Source: an uncultured Lachnospiraceae bacterium
Lineage (GTDB): Bacteria > Bacillota > Clostridia > Lachnospirales > Lachnospiraceae
Length of the DNA stretch: 42,122 nucleotides
Reading direction: 5' to 3'
Assembly: GCA_910586275.1 (NCBI GenBank)
Contig: CAJUIM010000012.1
Span: forward strand, 1 to 42,122
Shown here: piece after piece, positions 33,146-41,052 of the stretch
Layout: every line of letters begins with the position of its first letter
Position numbering within the stretch: position 1 is the first letter of the stretch
Made by a program: the position numbers and the translations under genes
Notes under the pieces: model-generated
What the model saw: only the letters and a program-made list of their open reading frames with translations
Databases searched by the model: none
What the model was told of the DNA's origin: nothing

Positions 33146-33332
33146 TCGGCATTAAGTTAAGCCGCAGCCCGCTTCGGGAAGGATGTTTTTTTACTCGGAC
33201 CTTCGAAAAACGCCGGCACTTAGGCACTGTATTTCAGTGCCTTAGTACCGCTGCGTTTGCCGCAGAGCGAAAGCGTGTCCGAATAAAAAACATCCTTCCC
33301 GAAGCGGGATGCGGCTTAACTTAACGGTATCG
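33146..33332 (+). repeat. Palindromic intergenic element, type 1, complete copy (best preserved)
   Basis: Arms 33154-33193 and 33284-33322 pair over 39 bases with one mismatch and one extra T. The outer bases continue less perfectly to about 33146 and 33332. Inside, TCGGAC/GTCCGA closes the junction. The core hairpin is AAACGC-CGGCACTTAGGCACTG, loop TATTT, then CAGTGCCTTAGTACCG-CTGCGTTT, followed by GC-GAAA-GC. It lies between the hybrid kinase promoter region and the end of the GNAT gene. The remaining bases back to 32984 hold only the kinase leader. Confidence 0.92.
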
Positions 33333-33343
33333 GCCGCCCTCTG

Positions 33344-33790
33344 TCATTTATTGAATGCCACAATATTTTCCGTATTCAGCACAAAATCATAATAATTCAG
33401 GTCTTCTCTCTTTGTCCACCCGATCCGGTTCCAGAAGGCATTGCCCACGTCATTTGCCGTAAAGGCAATCAGGGAAACCTTGCTGATATGCTCTTTTTTC
33501 AATGCTTCCATGGCAAACACTACCATGGACTTGCCGATTCCTTTCATCCGGTAATCTTCATGGACACAGACATGATACATGCATCCCCGCCTGCCGTCAT
33601 GGCCGCAGAGAATCGCCCCCACAATCTTCCCGTCCTCCACTGCCACCACACTGGTATCCGGATTTCTTTTCAGGAACCGTTTCACGCCTGTTTCGGAATC
33701 GTCTATGCTCCGTATGGCAAATCCCCGTATGCTCATCCAAAGCTTATATACTCCGTCATAATCCTCTGCTGTCATTGTCCGAACCATACT
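33344..33790 (-). CDS. GNAT-family N-acetyltransferase
   Basis: The 148-residue protein has the GNAT fold with acetyl-CoA pyrophosphate loop HEDYRMKGIGKSMV (the R-x-x-G-I-G motif) and VCVHEDY before it, plus a terminal NRIGWTKREDLNYYDF segment. Substrate is unknown; ribosomal-protein, amine or small-molecule acetylation are all possible. AGAAGGAGGGAAAGT precedes ATG 33790. It lies 16 bases after argC on the same strand, so it may be cotranscribed with it and could act in arginine-related metabolism, though nothing in its sequence shows that. Confidence 0.85.
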   Translation of the reverse strand, partial: SMVRTMTAEDYDGVYKLWMSIRGFAIRSIDDSETGVKRFLKRNPDTSVVAVEDGKIVGAILCGHDGRRGCMYHVCVHEDYRMKGIGKSMVVFAMEALKKEHISKVSLIAFTANDVGNAFWNRIGWTKREDLNYYDFVLNTENIVAFNK

Positions 33791-33806
33791 TTCCCTCCTT
33801 CTTCCT

Positions 33807-34754
33807 TTACAGATGCAGGCCTTTCCATTCCTCACAGCCCAGCATGATATTCAGGCATTGGATGGCCGCCCCGGAAGCGCCCTTTCCCAAATTGTCAAAA
33901 CGCGTACTTACCAAAAGCCGCTCTTCGTTTCCCGTTACATAAATCTCAATGCCGTCCCAGCCGGAGCAGGCGTTTCCGGACAGAAAACCGCCGTAATCCG
34001 CTTCCTTCCCGAAAGGCATTACCTTGACAAACTTCTCTCTGCCGTAATAATCGGCAAAAAAAGCATGCACCTCTTCCGGCGTCAGGCTCCTTGACAGCAT
34101 ATCCGTATACAAAGGGACCGTCAAAAGCATCCCGCTGTAATAGTCGCAGATTATGGGTGAAAAGAGAGGCTTCCTTTCCAGCCCGGTGACTTTCTGCATC
34201 TCCTTTAAATGCTTATGGCTCTGGGAAAGGGCATATTCTCTGGGCGCATCCAATTCCTTGTCCCTTTCCGCCGCTTCATAGACCGCAATAGTCTTCTTCC
34301 CCGCGCCGCTGTAGCCGGACATGGCAAACGCCGAAACCGGATAATCCTTCGGAAGAATCCCCTCTGCCGTCAGCGGATAAACCGCCGTAATGAATCCCGT
34401 GGCATAGCATCCCGGAACGGCAATGCGCTTCGAATCTCTGATGGCCTCCCTGTGCCCCTCCGACAGTTCCGGGAAGCCGTAAGCCCATCCCTCCTCCGTC
34501 CTATGTGCCGTGGAAGTATCTATAATCCTCACCTTTTCATTTTCCACCAGACTCACCGACTCCCTTGCCGCCGCATCCGGCAGGCAGAGAAATGCAATAT
34601 CCGACTCATTGATCAGCCGCTTCCTTTCCGCCGTATCCTTCCGCAGTTCGGCACTGATCGGAAGAAGCTCAATATCATCCCTCCCGGCAAACCGCTCATG
34701 AATCCTCAGCCCTGTAGTGCCCTCACTCCCGTCAATAAAAATTCTGGTCTTCAT
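33807..34754 (-). CDS. argC: N-acetyl-gamma-glutamyl-phosphate reductase (type 2)
   Basis: The 315-residue enzyme reduces N-acetylglutamyl phosphate with NADPH to the semialdehyde, the third step of arginine synthesis. The N-terminal nucleotide-binding motif is FIDGSEGTTGLRI, and the catalytic Cys116 lies in AVPGCYATG. The short length and divergent sequence mark the type 2 (ArgC2) family. Two adjacent ATG codons follow AAGGAGAGA; the second (34754) has better spacing. It is divergent from argG with candidate ARG boxes in between. argJ, argB, argD and argH are not in the window. Confidence 0.92.
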   Translation of the reverse strand: MKTRIFIDGSEGTTGLRIHERFAGRDDIELLPISAELRKDTAERKRLINESDIAFLCLPDAAARESVSLVENEKVRIIDTSTAHRTEEGWAYGFPELSEGHREAIRDSKRIAVPGCYATGFITAVYPLTAEGILPKDYPVSAFAMSGYSGAGKKTIAVYEAAERDKELDAPREYALSQSHKHLKEMQKVTGLERKPLFSPIICDYYSGMLLTVPLYTDMLSRSLTPEEVHAFFADYYGREKFVKVMPFGKEADYGGFLSGNACSGWDGIEIYVTGNEERLLVSTRFDNLGKGASGAAIQCLNIMLGCEEWKGLHL

Positions 34755-34899
34755 CATTCTCTCCTTACATCGCTTATAGTATGTCATATATTGTCTGCCC
34801 CGGCCGTCCCGGCCGCATGCCTATCGCCGTACACATGCATCTGCACACATGTATTAGATATTACTCCTTTGGCGGACAAATCTCAACCTTTTTATTATT

Positions 34900-34933
34900 T
34901 GCATAATTATACATTATTGTTGCATATTATTCA
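34900..34933 (-). promoter_or_regulatory. Pair of candidate ArgR boxes upstream of argC
   Basis: TGCATAATTATACA (34900-34913) and TGCATATTATTCA (34921-34933) are imperfect palindromes resembling the ARG box TGAATWWWWATTCA. Their centres are about 20.5 bases apart, matching the 21-base spacing of paired ArgR sites. They lie in the argC-argG intergenic region about 150-180 bases from argC. Each has two or more mismatches or one base missing, so this is a candidate only. Confidence 0.5.
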
Positions 34934-35032
34934 ACCCCTTTTCTTTTGTCAATAGTTTGGAAAACGGAGACGGCCGGCCTCCGGCACGATTGTTTTTCTT
35001 TTGAAGACCCAATTTTTATGCATATTTTTCTC

Positions 35033-35061
35033 TTGCATTTATTACGCGGATGATGTATATT
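35033..35061 (+). promoter_or_regulatory. Predicted argG promoter
   Basis: TTGCAT (35033-35038) and TATATT (35056-35061) are 17 bases apart, about 100 bases before the argG start. The -35 is weak, as expected for a regulated promoter. ARG-box-like TGCATATTTTTCT lies just upstream at 35019. The rest of the 408-base argC-argG gap shows no other gene; a short frame at 35060-35242 overlaps argG and is not called. Confidence 0.45.
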
Positions 35062-35162
35062 GTTTGGAGAAGAAAGAGACTGCCGGCCATACAACAAACC
35101 GCAGTCAGAATTCCCGCTGCCGGCGGGACTGAAAAAGACAGAGAAAGCGGAGGCATTTATTT

Positions 35163-36383
35163 ATGAAAGAAAAAGTAATCCTTGCCTACTCCGGTGGGCT
35201 AGACACTACCGCCATCATCCCATGGCTGAAAGAAAATTTTGATTATGAAGTCATCTGCGTATGCGTAAACTGCGGACAGGGCGAAGAATTGGACGGCCTG
35301 GAGGAACGGGCAAAATTCTGCGGTGCGGCAAAGCTTTATATTGAAGATGTAACGGATGAATTCTGCGACGAATATATCATGCCCTGCGTGCAGGCACATG
35401 CCGTATATGAAAATAAGTATCTGCTGGGCACTTCCATGGCAAGGCCCGTAATCGCAAAGAAGCTGGTGGAAATTGCCCGCAAAGAAGGAGCTTCTGCCAT
35501 CTGCCACGGAGCCACCGGAAAAGGCAATGATCAAATCCGTTTCGAACTGGGCATCAAGGCTCTCGCCCCCGATCTGAAGATCATCGCCGCATGGAGAAAC
35601 GAGAAATGGACAATGGATTCCCGCGAATTGGAAATCGAATACTGCAAAGCGCATGGCATCGACCTTCCTTTCTCCGCAGATTCCTCCTACAGCCGCGACC
35701 GGAATCTCTGGCATATCAGCCATGAAGGGCTGGAACTGGAAGATCCGTCAAACGAACCGAACTTCGAGCATCTGCTTGTACTCGGCACCACGCCGGAGAA
35801 GGCTCCCGAAGAAGGGGAATATGTGACCATGACATTTGAAAAAGGCATCCCTGTTTCGGTCAACGGCAAACAGATGAAAGTTTCCGATATTATCCGGGAA
35901 CTCAACGAACTGGGCGGGAAGCACGGAATCGGCATCGTGGATATTGTGGAAAACCGTGTAGTAGGCATGAAATCCCGCGGCGTATATGAAACCCCCGGCG
36001 GCACCATCCTCTATGAAGCACATCAGCAGTTGGAGGAACTGATTCTGGACCGTGACACCTATGCGCTGAAAGCCGATATGGGCAATAAGCTGGCACAGAT
36101 TGTATACGAAGGAAAATGGTTCACGCCCCTCCGGGAAGCCGTACAGGCTTTTATTGAATCCACACAGAAATATGTAACGGGCGAAGTAAAGTTCAAGCTA
36201 TACAAAGGCAATATCATCAAAGCCGGAACCGCTTCCCCTTATTCCCTCTACAACGAAAGCATCGCTTCCTTCACCACCGGTGACCTGTACGACCATCATG
36301 ATGCGGAAGGCTTTATCAACCTCTTCGGCCTGTCCTGCAAAGTACGCGCCATGAAGATGCAGGAGGCAGAAAAAACAAAATAA
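35163..36383 (+). CDS. argG: Argininosuccinate synthase
   Basis: The 406-residue cytoplasmic enzyme joins citrulline and aspartate using ATP in arginine synthesis. It opens with the ATP-pyrophosphatase loop AYSGGLDTT (8-16) and contains ARPVIAKKLVEIA and CHGATGKGNDQIRFE. Normal length, so complete. AGAGAAAGCGGAGG precedes the ATG at 35163. It is divergent from argC and followed by a DUF1294 gene 36 bases downstream; argH, usually next, is absent here. Confidence 0.96.
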   Translation: MKEKVILAYSGGLDTTAIIPWLKENFDYEVICVCVNCGQGEELDGLEERAKFCGAAKLYIEDVTDEFCDEYIMPCVQAHAVYENKYLLGTSMARPVIAKKLVEIARKEGASAICHGATGKGNDQIRFELGIKALAPDLKIIAAWRNEKWTMDSRELEIEYCKAHGIDLPFSADSSYSRDRNLWHISHEGLELEDPSNEPNFEHLLVLGTTPEKAPEEGEYVTMTFEKGIPVSVNGKQMKVSDIIRELNELGGKHGIGIVDIVENRVVGMKSRGVYETPGGTILYEAHQQLEELILDRDTYALKADMGNKLAQIVYEGKWFTPLREAVQAFIESTQKYVTGEVKFKLYKGNIIKAGTASPYSLYNESIASFTTGDLYDHHDAEGFINLFGLSCKVRAMKMQEAEKTK

Positions 36384-36419
36384 GTTTTCATGTATACTCT
36401 GGCAGAAAGGAGCAGGCAC

Positions 36420-36713
36420 ATGGATGTCATTACCCTCTTAATTACATATTTTGCGGCAATGAATTTAACCGGCCTGTTCCTTATGGGCCTGGATAAGCAT
36501 AAAGCCAAAAAACATTTATGGCGGATTCCGGAGTCTACTTTGTTCATCACTGCCATTATCGGGGGAAGCATCGGATGCATTATAGGTATGTATGTGTTCC
36601 GCCATAAAACAAGGCGATGGTATTTTGTTTACGGAATGCCTTTGATCCTTGCTCTGCAGATTGCCTTGTTCGTGGCCGTTCTGCATGCGCCTTTTCAAAT
36701 TCAGATTATGTAA
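36420..36713 (+). CDS. DUF1294 small membrane protein
   Basis: The 97-residue protein fits DUF1294: a first membrane helix (TLLITYFAAMNLTGLFLMGLD), the conserved DKHKAKKHLWRIPESTLF, a second (ITAIIGGSIGCIIGMYVF), the basic RHKTRRWYF, and a third helix at the C-terminus. Family role is unknown. AAAGGAG seven bases before ATG 36420 sets the start, so an upstream ATG at 36390 is ignored. It follows argG closely and may be cotranscribed. Confidence 0.88.
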   Translation: MDVITLLITYFAAMNLTGLFLMGLDKHKAKKHLWRIPESTLFITAIIGGSIGCIIGMYVFRHKTRRWYFVYGMPLILALQIALFVAVLHAPFQIQIM

Positions 36714-36714
36714 T

Positions 36715-36860
36715 TTTTCCGACAGCCCTTACGACAACTATATCATATCCCATACTGTTTATCCGGCATGCTATGCGTAAAGTCTCATGACCAAGCAATG
36801 TCATTAACTTAAGCCACAGGAAGCGGAAGTGCTTGGGTAAGCATACGGGATATGTTATAC
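36715..36860. repeat. Degenerate composite of palindromic element types 1 and 2
   Basis: The left part 36715-36767 matches the right end of the type 2 copy at 16875 (TTTCCGACAGCCCTTACGAC, then CATATCCCATACTGTTTATC). Within the interval, CAATGTCATTAACTTAAGCC (36796-36815) matches a type 1 end. At 36841-36858 ACGGGATATG and neighbours are complementary to the left part near 36740-36754. The common core is lost. The composite ends directly at the LacI-family gene's upstream region. Confidence 0.6.
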
Positions 36861-36884
36861 TTTTTTCTGATAAGGAGTTACCAG

Positions 36885-37895
36885 ATGGCGACTATATTTG
36901 ACGTGGCAAAAGAGGCCGGAGTTTCAAAATCAACCGTATCGCGAGTGATCAATAATGACGAATGCGTTAAGAAAGAGACAAGGGATGCGGTAAATGCCGT
37001 CATAAAAAAGCTGAATTATTCTCCCAGCTTCATGGCTCAGGCAATCCGTACAAGAAAAACACATACGATCGCATTTATGATACCGGAATATAGTAATATT
37101 TATTATGGGGAAATGTTCCGGGGCGTGGAGGATATCGCATTGGAACATGGCTATATGGTGCTTGTCTGCAATACCGAACGCCATGCAATGAACGAGGTAG
37201 AATATGCCCAAGAATTGCTGAAACGCAATATAGACGGCATCATATACAATACTTATCGTATAAAAGACGATATGGCGGAATATCTGCGGCATGTGGAACA
37301 GAAAATACCGGTTGTATATACCAATAAACCGATTCACAAGGACCGGAATATTCCTCATGTATATACGGACGGACTGCCCGGCACAAAAAATGCCGTCCAC
37401 TATCTGTATAAAAAGGGAAAAAGAAAAATAGGTTATGTACTGGACTCCGAGGAAATCAACATTATCACCGAACGCTTTTACGGTTATCTGCAGGGGCTGG
37501 AAGAATGCGGGCTGCAAAAAAACGAGGATTGGGTTTACCGCGTACGCCGGAAAAATGATCCGGATTACATTAACCTTGGGCGGAATGCCGCAAAATACTA
37601 TTTATCGCTGCATGACCGTCCCGACGCAATTCTCACCGCCATTGATATGATCGGCATCGGATGTGTCAAGGAGCTTCATGAAACAGGGATAAAAATGCCG
37701 GAAGAAATAAGCGTTATCGGATTTGACAATATATTCTTAAGCAGCTTAATTGAACCGCCTCTTACCACAATCGGACAGCCAATCCGCGAAATGGGACAGG
37801 CAGCGGCCAAAATGCTGATCTCCATGGTGGAAGGAAAGGAATGCAGGAAAACCGTTGTCTTTAAAAGCAACTTAATCATTAGGGGAACTGCCTGA
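36885..37895 (+). CDS. LacI-family transcriptional regulator
   Basis: The 336-residue regulator has an N-terminal LacI helix-turn-helix (ATIFDVAKEAGVSKSTVSRV, then INNDECV) and a periplasmic-binding-like ligand domain from about 60 (HTIAFMIPEYSNIYYGEMFRGV), ending in EPPLTTIGQPIREMG. ATAAGGAGTTACCAG precedes the ATG at 36885. The sugar or effector is unknown and no transport or sugar gene is adjacent. It is convergent with the HipA-like kinase, with 24 bases between stops. Confidence 0.92.
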   Translation: MATIFDVAKEAGVSKSTVSRVINNDECVKKETRDAVNAVIKKLNYSPSFMAQAIRTRKTHTIAFMIPEYSNIYYGEMFRGVEDIALEHGYMVLVCNTERHAMNEVEYAQELLKRNIDGIIYNTYRIKDDMAEYLRHVEQKIPVVYTNKPIHKDRNIPHVYTDGLPGTKNAVHYLYKKGKRKIGYVLDSEEINIITERFYGYLQGLEECGLQKNEDWVYRVRRKNDPDYINLGRNAAKYYLSLHDRPDAILTAIDMIGIGCVKELHETGIKMPEEISVIGFDNIFLSSLIEPPLTTIGQPIREMGQAAAKMLISMVEGKECRKTVVFKSNLIIRGTA

Positions 37896-37919
37896 CCCGC
37901 TATGGAGGGGCAGCATAGC

Positions 37920-39020
37920 TTATAGGTTGTTCACCCTCTTTATCATACCGTCATACTCTTCCACTGATTTACATTTCAGAAAGATATCTTTAAAGGAACC
38001 GCTATAGACGATTTCTTTAAAGCGGGGTATCGGTATGGTATTGTAATACTGGCAATATTTGGTTTTCAGCAATTCCAAGGTTTTGCCGAAAGTAATTCCG
38101 GTGGGGAAATAATTGCCGTTGGTGCTTTTCCCCTTAAAACAGGAATCATGGTCAAATAAGGGATACAGCCCCAGCATTTTCCCGTTATATGCCAATATGC
38201 CGAAATTATCCCGATTCCTGTCCGTATTCAGTGTTATGTAGTCCAAGATCTGCATGCGCATAAAATTAATAGGGTCAATTGACATGAAAAACGAATAATA
38301 ATCCCCTTTGTAACTCATCTGGTTCGTATTGTAGTAGGACAGGATATCCCGGCAGGGTATCAGTTCCCTCTCCTCACAGGTTAAAATCTCGCATACCGAA
38401 CATTCTTTCCCAAACATATTCCTTATTTCATACTTGGAACATGCAACTCCCAATGCCTGAGCAATATAATAGGTTATGACCTCCGACAGGATTTCCGGCT
38501 TTGTTTCGTTTTTTATCATTATGACTTTTTTTCCTGTCCGGTAATAGCACTTTGCCCTAGTCCCTTTGCCCGTCAGTTCGCCGGTAAAGATTTTATCCCC
38601 GATTTCATTGTCTATGGTAGCCCTCTGCATATTGCCGGTCAGGGCAATATGGGAAATATCCAAGGAAAAATTATTCTCATACAGATTCACATGCTCCCAA
38701 GTCTCTTTCTTATTCGTCCTTGAAATCCAGTAATTATCCCTGAAACTAAGTGCCCTGCACATAATGCATATATTGATATCGCTCTGATCCTCAATGCCGC
38801 AGGCCGTCAATATCTCTTTGCAATATCCCCGGTTCAGCATCAATATCCGGTCGGAGCAGAATTTCTGCACCAAGCCGAAGTTTATCGGCTTGTTCTGCAG
38901 GGATATGGGAAGAAGCCCCTGATTGACCATGGTGATGGTCCGCTGCTCTATATTGAACTTAAATACAATATCATTTTTATACTTGAGGCAATATTCTATT
39001 TTTTGAAACATTGTATTCAT
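37920..39020 (-). CDS. HipA-like protein kinase domain protein
   Basis: The 366-residue protein has the HipA-type kinase signature: a P-loop-like TGKGTRAK at 150-157, probable ATP-contact Lys170 in VIMIKNE, the catalytic loop with TDRNRDN at 266-272 (HipA form DRHxxN) and FDHD at 289-292 as the metal site. The first 140 residues do not look like the HipA N-terminal subdomain. Relatives phosphorylate proteins, as the HipA toxin phosphorylates a tRNA synthetase. It starts 15 bases after an 88-residue partner gene. ACAGGAG lies nine bases before the ATG. A toxin role is inference. Confidence 0.7.
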   Translation of the reverse strand: MNTMFQKIEYCLKYKNDIVFKFNIEQRTITMVNQGLLPISLQNKPINFGLVQKFCSDRILMLNRGYCKEILTACGIEDQSDINICIMCRALSFRDNYWISRTNKKETWEHVNLYENNFSLDISHIALTGNMQRATIDNEIGDKIFTGELTGKGTRAKCYYRTGKKVIMIKNETKPEILSEVITYYIAQALGVACSKYEIRNMFGKECSVCEILTCEERELIPCRDILSYYNTNQMSYKGDYYSFFMSIDPINFMRMQILDYITLNTDRNRDNFGILAYNGKMLGLYPLFDHDSCFKGKSTNGNYFPTGITFGKTLELLKTKYCQYYNTIPIPRFKEIVYSGSFKDIFLKCKSVEEYDGMIKRVNNL

Positions 39021-39035
39021 GCTTTACGGCTCCTG

Positions 39036-39302
39036 TCATTTTAAATTGTGCTTCTGCTTATACTCATCCCATTTTAAAAGCGCTTCCCCGTCATCCCACA
39101 GCTGGTATTCCTCTTTGATCCTGCCCACAATATAGTCTACAATTTCATTTTTTGCATTTTCCCGTTTTGTTGCATTGATTATCTCGCTCTCATTAAAATC
39201 GGCAAAGTCCACATTCCCGTCAAACTTTTTGCCCAACATGTTTTCTATAATACTGTCTCTCTCTTCATTAGAGACTTGTAATTTCAATCCCTCTAATCCC
39301 AT
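39036..39302 (-). CDS. Small acidic protein encoded with the HipA-like kinase
   Basis: I do not recognise this 88-residue protein. It is acidic (many Asp and Glu), helical and soluble, with no helix-turn-helix visible. The start has GTCCGGAGGTTAGT upstream, and its stop is 15 bases before the kinase start, so they form one operon. The order (small gene first) is that of toxin-antitoxin or kinase-inhibitor modules; I infer it may be the kinase's partner. Confidence 0.55.
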   Translation of the reverse strand: MGLEGLKLQVSNEERDSIIENMLGKKFDGNVDFADFNESEIINATKRENAKNEIVDYIVGRIKEEYQLWDDGEALLKWDEYKQKHNLK

Positions 39303-39366
39303 ACTAACCTCCGGACCTGCAAGTTTTTATGCACCCATTATAACGCCGGGACGGGAAAAATGCAAA

Positions 39367-40215
39367 TCAAATCGTCACAATCACGCCGCCGTCATTGGCA
39401 TACATGCTGCTGATTCCCGCAGTGTCCATAATGACCACGTCCCTGACTTTTATCTGCCCAAGCACCATATTCTTCACCAGTTCCGCCCTGTCCGGACAAT
39501 TGCAGTGAGTAATCATCAGTACCCTGCTTTCCGGATCGTCCGCTTCCTTTACCACTGCTTCCGCCATCTTAGCCAACCCTTTTTTCATTCCCACGGCCTG
39601 CCCCTTTTGGGCAATGGATCCCTTCACTCCTTCCATCAGCGGCTTAATGTTCAATGTGGTGGCAACCAAGGCCTTTACCCCTGTCAGCCTTCCGTTTTTA
39701 CGGAGAGTCTCCAAATTATCCAACACAAAATATGTCTTCATGCCGTCCCTCAGTTTTTCCAGTTCCTTTACGATCTCCGCAAAAGGTTTTCCTGCCTCTT
39801 CCAGTTCCATTGCCTTTCTGGCAATCTGTGTCTCCCCGCAGCTGGCCGATTCGGAATCACAGATAAAAATATCCTTCTTGCCGTACTTCTCCAGATACAG
39901 TTTCTTGCCCAATTCCGCACTGTTATAGCTTCCGCTCAGCTTGGAAGATAAAGTCACCACATATACATGCTCCGCATCACAGTGGAAAGCTTCCATATAT
40001 CGTTCCGGAGAGGGGCAGGAAGACTTAGGGCAGACAGGACATGCCGCCACTTTCTCCAAAAACTCTTTCTGATTAAAGTTTTCATCGTCCATAATCCGGT
40101 AGTCTCCCACCTCAAGCCCCAAAGGGATAATTTCAAATCTCCCGTCCCTTTTATATTCCTCCGGCAATTCACAGCAACTGTCCACTACTATTTTATAACT
40201 CATACCCTCAACCAT
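39367..40215 (-). CDS. DegV-family fatty-acid-binding protein
   Basis: The 282-residue protein matches the DegV family: IVVDSCCELPEEY at the start, CPKSSCPSPERYMEAF near 70, VVTLSSKLSGSYNSAEL near 87 and KRLTGVKALVATTLNIKPLM-like RLTGVKALVATTLNIKPLM near 173. DegV (FakB-type) proteins bind a fatty acid and present it to a fatty-acid kinase, which is absent here. Two starts are possible: ATG 40215, or ATG 40203, which is nearer to the usual family N-terminus. A TATAAT (40253-40248 on the minus strand) is a possible -10. Confidence 0.9.
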   Translation of the reverse strand: MVEGMSYKIVVDSCCELPEEYKRDGRFEIIPLGLEVGDYRIMDDENFNQKEFLEKVAACPVCPKSSCPSPERYMEAFHCDAEHVYVVTLSSKLSGSYNSAELGKKLYLEKYGKKDIFICDSESASCGETQIARKAMELEEAGKPFAEIVKELEKLRDGMKTYFVLDNLETLRKNGRLTGVKALVATTLNIKPLMEGVKGSIAQKGQAVGMKKGLAKMAEAVVKEADDPESRVLMITHCNCPDRAELVKNMVLGQIKVRDVVIMDTAGISSMYANDGGVIVTI

Positions 40216-40318
40216 GCCTTTCCACTTTCTTCACTCACTCTGAAGCTATTATAACCATCCTATGTAGTTTCAATTACTACTTATGATAACATGATTAGTT
40301 CCCCCCTGTAAAGAGGTC

Positions 40319-40347
40319 TTGTGTTTTTTTTCTCTTCCGGCTATAAT
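40319..40347 (+). promoter_or_regulatory. Predicted promoter of the DUF5721 gene
   Basis: TTGTGT (40319-40324) and a perfect TATAAT (40342-40347) are 17 bases apart. The leader to the start at 40495 is about 140 bases. Confidence 0.6.
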
Positions 40348-40494
40348 AGCAGTATCTTGTTTCCCATACTGCCATTGAATCCCGGCCCGTTTCCGAAAAA
40401 CGTCCTGACGGCATAAAACAATAGGCCCGATACCCTATAGGATTCTGCCATTTGTCCGGAAGCATGGGAAGAATGAATGTATAAAGGAGATGTC

Positions 40495-40998
40495 ATGAAA
40501 GCCTACCGAATATCCGATTTAAAAAATTTTATGAACAAGCTTCTGCTGTCCGACCATTTCGATTATTTTCTCCTGGAAGAAGGTACCATAGTCACTGCCA
40601 ATACATACCGCATCGACGGCCATGTGCAAAAGGATTTCTATACAAAAGAAGAACAGGAAGACAAAACTCTGTGTCCCTATGATTTTTCACTCTGGAAGGA
40701 TATCCGTCCTTTCTGTTTCCAGATCATCAAAGGCAGGCGTACGCCTTTAAGCTTCAAGTTTGTCCTCCTGCTTATGCCGGAGCCAATGGAACGCATACTG
40801 ACGTCCGGCAATTTCAGTGACAGCGGCAATTTGGTCAAAGCCTTTACCCTGACCGTAAAGTATGACGGCTCCTGCCTCACTCTCATGACCGGTCTATCCA
40901 CTTCCTCATTCCTTATGGATAAAACCCCGGAGCAGCTCTGGGATCATGCTTTTCTGAAATTTATGAACAGCCGGCAGCTTGCATGGGAAGAAATTTAA
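40495..40998 (+). CDS. DUF5721 family protein
   Basis: The 167-residue protein resembles DUF5721, a conserved family in Lachnospiraceae: MKAYRISDLKNFMNKLL at the start, SLWKDIRPFCFQIIKGRRTPLSFKFVLLL in the middle, and CLTLMTGLSTSSFLMDKTPEQLWD near the end. No enzyme motif is visible; function unknown. AAAGGAG lies six bases before the ATG at 40495, so an ATG six codons earlier is ignored. It converges on the TatD gene. Confidence 0.8.
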   Translation: MKAYRISDLKNFMNKLLLSDHFDYFLLEEGTIVTANTYRIDGHVQKDFYTKEEQEDKTLCPYDFSLWKDIRPFCFQIIKGRRTPLSFKFVLLLMPEPMERILTSGNFSDSGNLVKAFTLTVKYDGSCLTLMTGLSTSSFLMDKTPEQLWDHAFLKFMNSRQLAWEEI

Positions 40999-41029
40999 GT
41001 CATTTCTTCCCTCGCGGAATTCATTGCAA

Positions 41030-41047
41030 AGCCCGCATAACCGGGCT
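41030..41047. terminator. Small hairpin between convergent genes
   Basis: AGCCCG and CGGGCT form a six-base stem over a six-base loop, lying between the stops of the DUF5721 and TatD genes. There is no clear T-run in either direction. A weak candidate. Confidence 0.3.
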
Positions 41048-41052
41048 GCCCA

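Noticed and set aside
35060..35242. Short frame before argG
   Set aside because: It overlaps argG in another frame and ends inside it; argG has the better start.
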